Source of the DNA: CAVQAH01 sp963784195
GTDB lineage: Bacteria; Acidobacteriota; Vicinamibacteria; Vicinamibacterales; 2-12-FULL-66-21
Length of the DNA stretch: 64,000 nt
Assembly: GCA_963784195.1 (NCBI GenBank)
Contig: CAWARA010000013.1
Span: forward strand, 1 to 64,000
Reading direction: 5' to 3'
Position numbers and translations under genes: made by a program. Within the stretch, counting starts at the first letter, position 1, and the number at the start of each line of letters is the position of its first letter. Positions 59,431 to 64,000 of the stretch are shown piece by piece. The notes below the pieces were generated by a model. The model made no database searches, had not been told where the DNA came from, and saw nothing but the letters and a program-made list of their open reading frames with translations.

Positions 59431-59473
59431 GTCACCATTCCTCCCCGACGTGCTGCGAGGAGGACGGACGGCG

Positions 59474-60121
59474 TCAAGTCGTCGTTAACGCCGAGAGCCC
59501 GGAGCCGCTCAATTCTTTGCGCTTCCGCTCGGCGGCCCACCGTTCGAGCCACGGACGCAGCAATCCTGCGCTGTCGCGGTCGAAGACGATCCCTCCTCCA
59601 CGCATGATCTTCTGGTCGCGCGCCGCCGCTGTCGTGGAGAGCCAGCGTTTGAAGTCTTCGTAGGCACTCGTGAAATCGCCGGAGACGTGCTTGCGGCCAG
59701 TGGTCTCCATTCGATAGATCCGGCCGTCACGAACGAAGTAGTCGACGGCTTGCGTACGCGTGCCCACCCCGAGCAGGTCGTAGAATTCGTTGGCTTCGGT
59801 CAGCTCGACGCTCACCTTGTCGCCGCTGACGGCAACGATTCGATAGGTCCACGACGTCGTGACGGCTCGCTCGAAGTCGCGCATGTTGTGCATGGCATGC
59901 CGGTCGACGGGACTCTCGTCGCCCGTCAGGCTGCGCGACGTCACGGTATCGGCGTAGTAGCGGTTCATCCGATCCTGATCGAGGGCTTTCAGGCCTTCCA
60001 GGTAGTTCTCCATGACCGCTCGAGGTGAATCAGCCGGCGGCGCCTGGGCCTGTGCCGCCACGTTCGAAGCGCTGGCCGCGAACACGCTTGCGGCGACGAT
60101 CGGAGGAAGACGCATCTTCAT
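59474..60121 (-). CDS. Exported SnoaL/NTF2-like domain protein, hypothetical
   Basis: Start ATG 60121 (MKMRLPPIVAASVFAASASN) with GGAG five bases upstream. Signal peptide ends VAAQA. The mature domain of about 185 residues starts with SPRAVMENYLEGLKALDQDR, the helix opening of NTF2-like folds, then VSVELTEANEFYDLLGVGTR, VDYFVRDGRIYRMETTGRKH and FDRDSAGLLRPWLERWAAER. Open frame continues upstream to 60349 without sense. Periplasmic, ligand or activity unknown. Confidence 0.65.
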   Translation of the reverse strand: MKMRLPPIVAASVFAASASNVAAQAQAPPADSPRAVMENYLEGLKALDQDRMNRYYADTVTSRSLTGDESPVDRHAMHNMRDFERAVTTSWTYRIVAVSGDKVSVELTEANEFYDLLGVGTRTQAVDYFVRDGRIYRMETTGRKHVSGDFTSAYEDFKRWLSTTAAARDQKIMRGGGIVFDRDSAGLLRPWLERWAAERKRKELSGSGLSALTTT

Positions 60122-60433
60122 AGACACTCCAGCGCGATGAGCGCAGCAATCTGCGGGTGAGGGTAGCGAGGGAAAGGAATCGGAAGGCGGCGGATGGGGC
60201 AGGGAGGTCGCGAGCCGGGCTGTTCGGCGGGTCGGTCGGGACGGAAGGGTCGCCTCAATCACCCCGCACGAGACTGCAGCGACGGCCAGCACCCGTCCGC
60301 GTCCAGCGGATTCCTGGGCCGATAGCGGAGCAGATGATCCGTTCGTCATCCACCATCAACTCGGTCCGGTCCGGACCGAGTTGACGGCATCTTCACTTGA
60401 CACCCAAGTAGATACCGTGCCATCTTCACTGGA
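60122..60433. promoter_or_regulatory. Divergent control region of the PadR-permease unit
   Basis: About 310 bases between the NTF2-like gene (minus) and padR (plus). No gene is supported. The right part holds the operator-like repeats described separately and a TTGACA hexamer at 60397-60402. Confidence 0.5.
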
Positions 60434-60442
60434 ATGTCCAGT
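60357..60442 (+). promoter_or_regulatory. Candidate PadR operator cluster
   Basis: Three symmetric elements: an 11-bp perfect inverted repeat CAACTCGGTCC/GGACCGAGTTG (60357-60383), ACTTG/CAAGT within 60395-60409, and ACTGGA-ATG-TCCAGT (60428-60442) centred on the padR start codon. CATCTTCACT is directly repeated at 60388 and 60421 (33 bases, about three turns). PadR proteins commonly repress their own operon, so autoregulation is the simplest reading. Confidence 0.55.
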
Positions 60443-60775
60443 AAAGACAACCAGGTCGAGCTTCTCCAGGGCACGCTCGATCTGATCGTGCTTCGCGCGC
60501 TCTCCACGATGGGGCCGCTGCATGCGTATGCCCTGGCCACCCGGCTGGCCCAGGTCTCCGATCACCCGCTCTCGCTCAATCAGGGCACGTTGTACCCGGC
60601 GCTCGTGCGGCTCGAGCAGAAGGGGCACATCAAAGGGCAGTGGCAGAAGACCGAGAACAACCGCGATGCCAAGTACTACGCCATCACGCGTGCCGGGGAG
60701 CGGGCGCTGACCCAGCAGACCGAGCGCTGGCGCAGGCTCGCCGGGCTCGTCGACAAGTTGCTGCTCGAATCCTGA
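60434..60775 (+). CDS. PadR-family transcriptional regulator
   Basis: Uninterrupted, 113 residues: MSSKDNQVELLQGTLDLIVL, RALSTMGPLHAYALATRLAQ, LSLNQGTLYPALVRLEQKGH (the QGTLYPAL.RLE recognition helix/wing typical of PadR), IKGQWQKTENNRDAKYYAIT and RAGERALTQQTERWRRLAGL. Winged-helix dimeric repressor. It lies 133 bases before the ADOP permease with which such regulators are habitually paired in acidobacteria. The effector is unknown. Confidence 0.92.
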   Translation: MSSKDNQVELLQGTLDLIVLRALSTMGPLHAYALATRLAQVSDHPLSLNQGTLYPALVRLEQKGHIKGQWQKTENNRDAKYYAITRAGERALTQQTERWRRLAGLVDKLLLES

Positions 60776-60908
60776 TTCCGGAACTCGGACGACACCACTT
60801 GACGTCCAAGGATCGCCACGAGGCTGTTGTGCTTTTCGCGTGCGCAGTGCCAGCCCGGCGAGCGCTGCGCGTCCAGCCCGTTGACGCGCTGAGGGCCTGA
60901 ATAGAGGT

Positions 60909-63628
60909 ATGAGACGTTTCCTGCTACGCCTGCTGTCGTTTTTCCGAACGGGACGAGCCGAGTCCGAGCTGTCGCGCGAAATCGGCGCGCACCTTCGACT
61001 GCTGGAAGATCGATTCATCTCGCAGGGCATGAGCCCCGACGACGCCCGCTACGCAGCCCGGCGAGCGTTTGGCGGCCAGATTGAACAAATGAAAGAACGT
61101 CACCGTGATGCGCGTTCGTTCCGTTGGATGGACACGTCCTGGCTCGACTTCAAGCTCGCGTTGCGGATGCTCGTCAAGTATCCGGGCCTGACCGCGGTAG
61201 CGACCATCGGAATGGCCGTCGCCATCGCAATCAGCACCGCCTTCTTTGCGTTCTTCTACGCATACCTGTACTCGAGGCTGCCACTCGATGAAGGCGAACG
61301 CATCGTCGCCCTCGAGAACTGGGACGTCGAGGCCAACAACGAACAACGGCAGGCACTTCACGACTACGTCCAGTGGCGCGCCGGCATGTCGTCGATGGAG
61401 GAGGTTGGCGCGTTCAGGAACGTCGGCCGAAATTTGATCGTTCCCGGTGGCACGACCGAGCCCGTGCGCCTCGCAGAAATCACGGCTTCCGCGTTCCGCA
61501 TCGCACGCGTGCCGCCGATGCTCGGCCGCCATCTGCTCGACGAGGACGAGCGCCCCGGTGCGAGTCCCGTGGTCGTAATCGGGCACGACGTGTGGCAATC
61601 CCGCTTCGCGTCCGATCCGCGCGTGATCGGCCGTCAGGTTCGTCTCGGAAACACGATGCACACCGTCGTCGGAGTGATGCCCGAAGGCTTCGAGTTTCCG
61701 ATCAGTCACAGTTACTGGGTCCCTCTGCGATTGAACCCCGAGCAATTCCGGCGAGGAGAAGGGCCAGCCATCTTCATCTTCGGCCGTCTTGCGCAAGGCG
61801 CGACGATGGAGCGTGCGCAGGCCGAGCTGACGACGATAGGGCAGCGCAGTGCCGCCGCCTACCCCGCGACGCACGCGAAGCTCCGGCCTCGTGTGCTCCC
61901 GTACGCCTATCCCATCCTGGACATCCAGGATGTATCGCTGACGCAGGTCGCCCTGATGCAGGCCATCGTCAGCGTGCTGCTGGTTGTCGTGGCGGTGAAC
62001 GTCGCCGTCTTGATTTACGCGCGGACCGCGACGCGGCAAGGCGAGCTGGCCGTGCGGACCGCACTGGGCGCAAGCCGCGGCCGTATCGTTACGCAGCTCT
62101 TCATGGAAGCGCTCGTGCTGTCGGCCGTCGCCGCCGCTGCAGGACTGGGGCTGGCGTCCTTCGGGCTCGGCCAGGCGCATTTGATCATGCAGTTGGAGAC
62201 CGCGCGGCCTCCGTATTGGATCGATTACAGCCTGCCGGCTGCCGCCGTCGTTTACGTGGTGGGGCTGACGCTGCTCGCGGCCGTGATCGCTGGTGTTCTT
62301 CCGGCCCTGAACGCAACGGGCCGCCGGGTCCAATCGACGCTCCGTCATCTGAGCGGCGGCAGCAACATGCGGCTGGGGCGAACGTGGACGATGTTGATCG
62401 TCACACAGCTCGCGCTGGCCGTTGCCGCGTTACCCATCGCTGTCGCTCTCGGGTGGTCGGAAGTGCGATCCGCGACGACGTCCCCGGTGTTTGAAGTCGA
62501 GCAGTTTCTTGCTGCCTCGTTTGCGATGGATCCCGAGCCTCCACCCGACGTGGAAGCGGCCGCGTATCGCCGTGAGCTGCGGTCACGATTTCAGCAGGTT
62601 CAAACCGACCTGCTCGCGAAGCTCGAGTCTGAATCCTGGGTGTCGGATGTGACCGTGGCGATGCGACCGCCCGGGCAGGATACACCTCTGTCGATCGAAG
62701 TCGAGCCATTGGCCGGGACGGAACGGCCGAGCCCGCTTCGAGGTGCGGACGAATCAGGTCGACGTCGACTTCTTCGAAACGTTCGACGCGCACGTGCTGA
62801 CCGGCCGGCTATTCACGTCCGCGGATCGCGTAAACCTGGTCGATGCACGAGCCGGTACACGAGCGATGACTGACGCTTCCGGTGATCGTCAATCGCACGT
62901 TCGTCGAGCGCGTGCTCGGAGGGAGCGACGTCATCGGCCGCCGCGTTCGGCGTGCGGCAACCACCGAACCCGACAGAACTGAGGAGGGACCGTGGTGCGA
63001 GATTGTCGGCGTGGTCAGTGACCTCCACACGAATCCGATCGACTCAGAACTTACGGCGCCGATCCTCTATTCTGTCCTGACCCCAGGAACCGCCAGCACC
63101 GGGAGCCTGGTGCTGCGCGTGTCCGGCGGCGCGCCCTCGAGCTACATCGGCAGAGTGCGAGAGCTCACCGGCGCGATCGATCCGACCGTCCGCATATCGG
63201 CCTATCCGCTGGTCGATATCTACCGTCAGCAGAACGTCGCGATGCGGCTCGTCGCGGCCGCGCTCGTGCTGGTCATCGTGAGCGTGCTGATGTTGTCAGC
63301 GGCGGGCGTCTATGCGCTCATGTCGTTCACGGTAGCGCAGCGGCGGAAGGAAATAGGCATACGCGCGGCGCTCGGCGCCGACCCGCAGCGGATTCTGCGC
63401 AGCATCTTCGCACGCGCCGCCGTGCAACTCGCGTCCGGGATCGCCGCCGGGATCACGATGGCGATCCTGATCGACGTGTTGAGCGGCGGCGAGATGATGG
63501 GAGGCGCAGCGGCCATCCTGCTTCCGGTGATGTCGATGCTGATGGTCGCCGTCGGCCTGCTGGCGTCGATCGGTCCCGCGCGCCGGGGCCTCCGCGTGCA
63601 CCCCACCGAGGCGTTGCGGGACGAATAA
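60909..63628 (+). CDS. ADOP/MacB-like FtsX-family ABC permease (frameshifted)
   Basis: ATG at 60909: MRRFLLRLLSFFRTGRAESE. N-terminal cytoplasmic helix ELSREIGAHLRLLEDRFISQ (the ADOP start), MacB_PCD-like periplasmic domain after LVKYPGLTAVATIGMAVAIA, with RVPPMLGRHLLDEDERPGAS. First FtsX core VSVLLVVVAVNVAVLIYART, TRQGELAVRTALGASRGRIV. Second half in shifted frames from about 62730: NQVDVDFFETFDAHVLTGRL, VIVNRTFVERVLGGSDVIGR, SAAGVYALMSFTVAQRRKEI and GIRAALGADPQRILRSIFAR. End 63628. About 905 residues, two FtsX modules. No ATPase gene is near, as is usual for these 'orphan' permeases. Function uncertain (efflux or envelope stress). Confidence 0.88.
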
Positions 63629-63652
63629 CGCCCGCACGTCCAGCGTCAGGAA

Positions 63653-64000
63653 ATGACGCAGAATGTACGTGTGCGTGTTTCGCGGCCGCAGCTTCCTCCT
63701 GAGATCGAAGAGTACCGCGACGGCCCTTGGCGCCGCGACGCGGTGCGCCAGGTCAGCACCGCATTCGAAGCCGAACGGTTCATCGAGGAAGTCGGCTTTG
63801 CCGCGTGTCTGACCGACTCCCGCCGGCCGGGGCCGTCGCTGTATGTTGCCGTGTGTGGGCGCCGGGACGCGGTGTTGCCACGGAACGTCCAGAAGGATTC
63901 CGAGACATCGCTCACCTGGCAGTTGAAGGACGAGCTGATCCGTCGCGGGAAGGTCTATTACGCCAAGCTTGCCCGCGGCAAGGCGATGTTCCTCGCGCCG
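63653..64000 (+). CDS. Hypothetical protein, N-terminal part, cut by window edge
   Basis: ATG at 63653 opens a frame of 116 codons to the last base without a stop. It reads MTQNVRVRVSRPQLPPEIEE, YRDGPWRRDAVRQVSTAFEA, FIEEVGFAACLTDSRRPGPS, LYVAVCGRRDAVLPRNVQKD and LIRRGKVYYAKLARGKAMFL. Composition and codon periodicity look coding and no overlapping frame competes. Resembles a winged-helix-like hypothetical protein, but no family can be named. It begins 24 bases after the permease stop, so probably in the same unit. Confidence 0.55.
   Translation, partial: MTQNVRVRVSRPQLPPEIEEYRDGPWRRDAVRQVSTAFEAERFIEEVGFAACLTDSRRPGPSLYVAVCGRRDAVLPRNVQKDSETSLTWQLKDELIRRGKVYYAKLARGKAMFLAP

Noticed and set aside
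60924..62348. 474-codon minus-strand frame opposite the permease
   Set aside because: The plus strand has a complete FtsX-family protein; the antisense product is Arg/His/Gln-rich without motifs.
1..64000. CRISPR arrays, rRNA and tRNA genes, complete insertion sequences
   Set aside because: No regularly spaced repeats with unique spacers, no cloverleaf-like or rRNA sequence and no terminal-repeat-bounded transposase noticed; the only mobile trace is the recombinase relic.

Overview
The window is GC-rich bacterial DNA carrying one large surface-polysaccharide (capsule, O-antigen or exopolysaccharide) locus, followed by a short non-polysaccharide stretch. A PadR regulator next to a long FtsX-like permease without its own ATPase (the 'ADOP' arrangement common in Acidobacteriota), the GC content and the expanded glycosyltransferase set suggest an acidobacterium, perhaps Vicinamibacteria-like. 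That is inference; no rRNA or tRNA gene is visible. About half of the large genes are broken by single-base indels, while the reading frame resumes with perfectly conserved family motifs. I read these as uncorrected sequencing or assembly errors and annotate each such gene as one CDS spanning its pieces.

Layout. 1-3.4 kb (minus): capsule-synthesis-like protein (cut by the edge), methyltransferase, and the ABC exporter pair Wzt/Wzm. 3.5-18.9 kb: glycosyltransferases, mostly minus, including six members of one GT2 subfamily, plus GT4 enzymes, two polytopic membrane proteins, a sulfotransferase and a CE4 polysaccharide deacetylase. 19-30.2 kb (plus): YdjC/ChbG-like deacetylase, NodU-type carbamoyltransferase, methyltransferase, polyprenyl-phosphate-sugar-synthase-like GT2, two membrane glycosyltransferases (one GT87-like), two GT4 enzymes and an APH-like kinase. 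30.5-39.5 kb (plus): four secreted right-handed beta-helix paralogues with different N-terminal modules on a near-constant C-terminal domain, plus two decayed copies, one joined to a tyrosine-recombinase remnant. 39.6-53.3 kb: more glycosyltransferases, an O-antigen ligase/polymerase-like protein, a nucleotidyltransferase/P-loop kinase fusion, a Wzx-like flippase, a TMK-like kinase, a WecG/TagA enzyme and the initiating polyprenyl glycosylphosphotransferase. 53.7-57.4 kb (plus): outer-membrane beta-barrel and Wzc-like tyrosine kinase. 57.5-64 kb: small lipoprotein, Nudix hydrolase, two small exported or membrane proteins, PadR regulator plus ADOP permease, and an incomplete gene at the edge.

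How it fits together (inference): a lipid-linked sugar is started by the glycosylphosphotransferase at 51.7-53.3 kb, extended by WecG and many GT2/GT4 enzymes, decorated with sulfate, carbamoyl, methyl and deacetylated groups, and exported by a Wzx/Wzy/Wzc route and possibly separately by Wzm/Wzt. The beta-helix proteins are candidates for secreted polysaccharide-binding, lyase or epimerase factors acting on the product; no substrate can be read from the sequence. The most unusual part is the 30.5-39.5 kb region, where signal peptide plus swapped N-terminal modules are joined to one repeatedly duplicated beta-helix tail, with truncated tails and a recombinase fragment in between.
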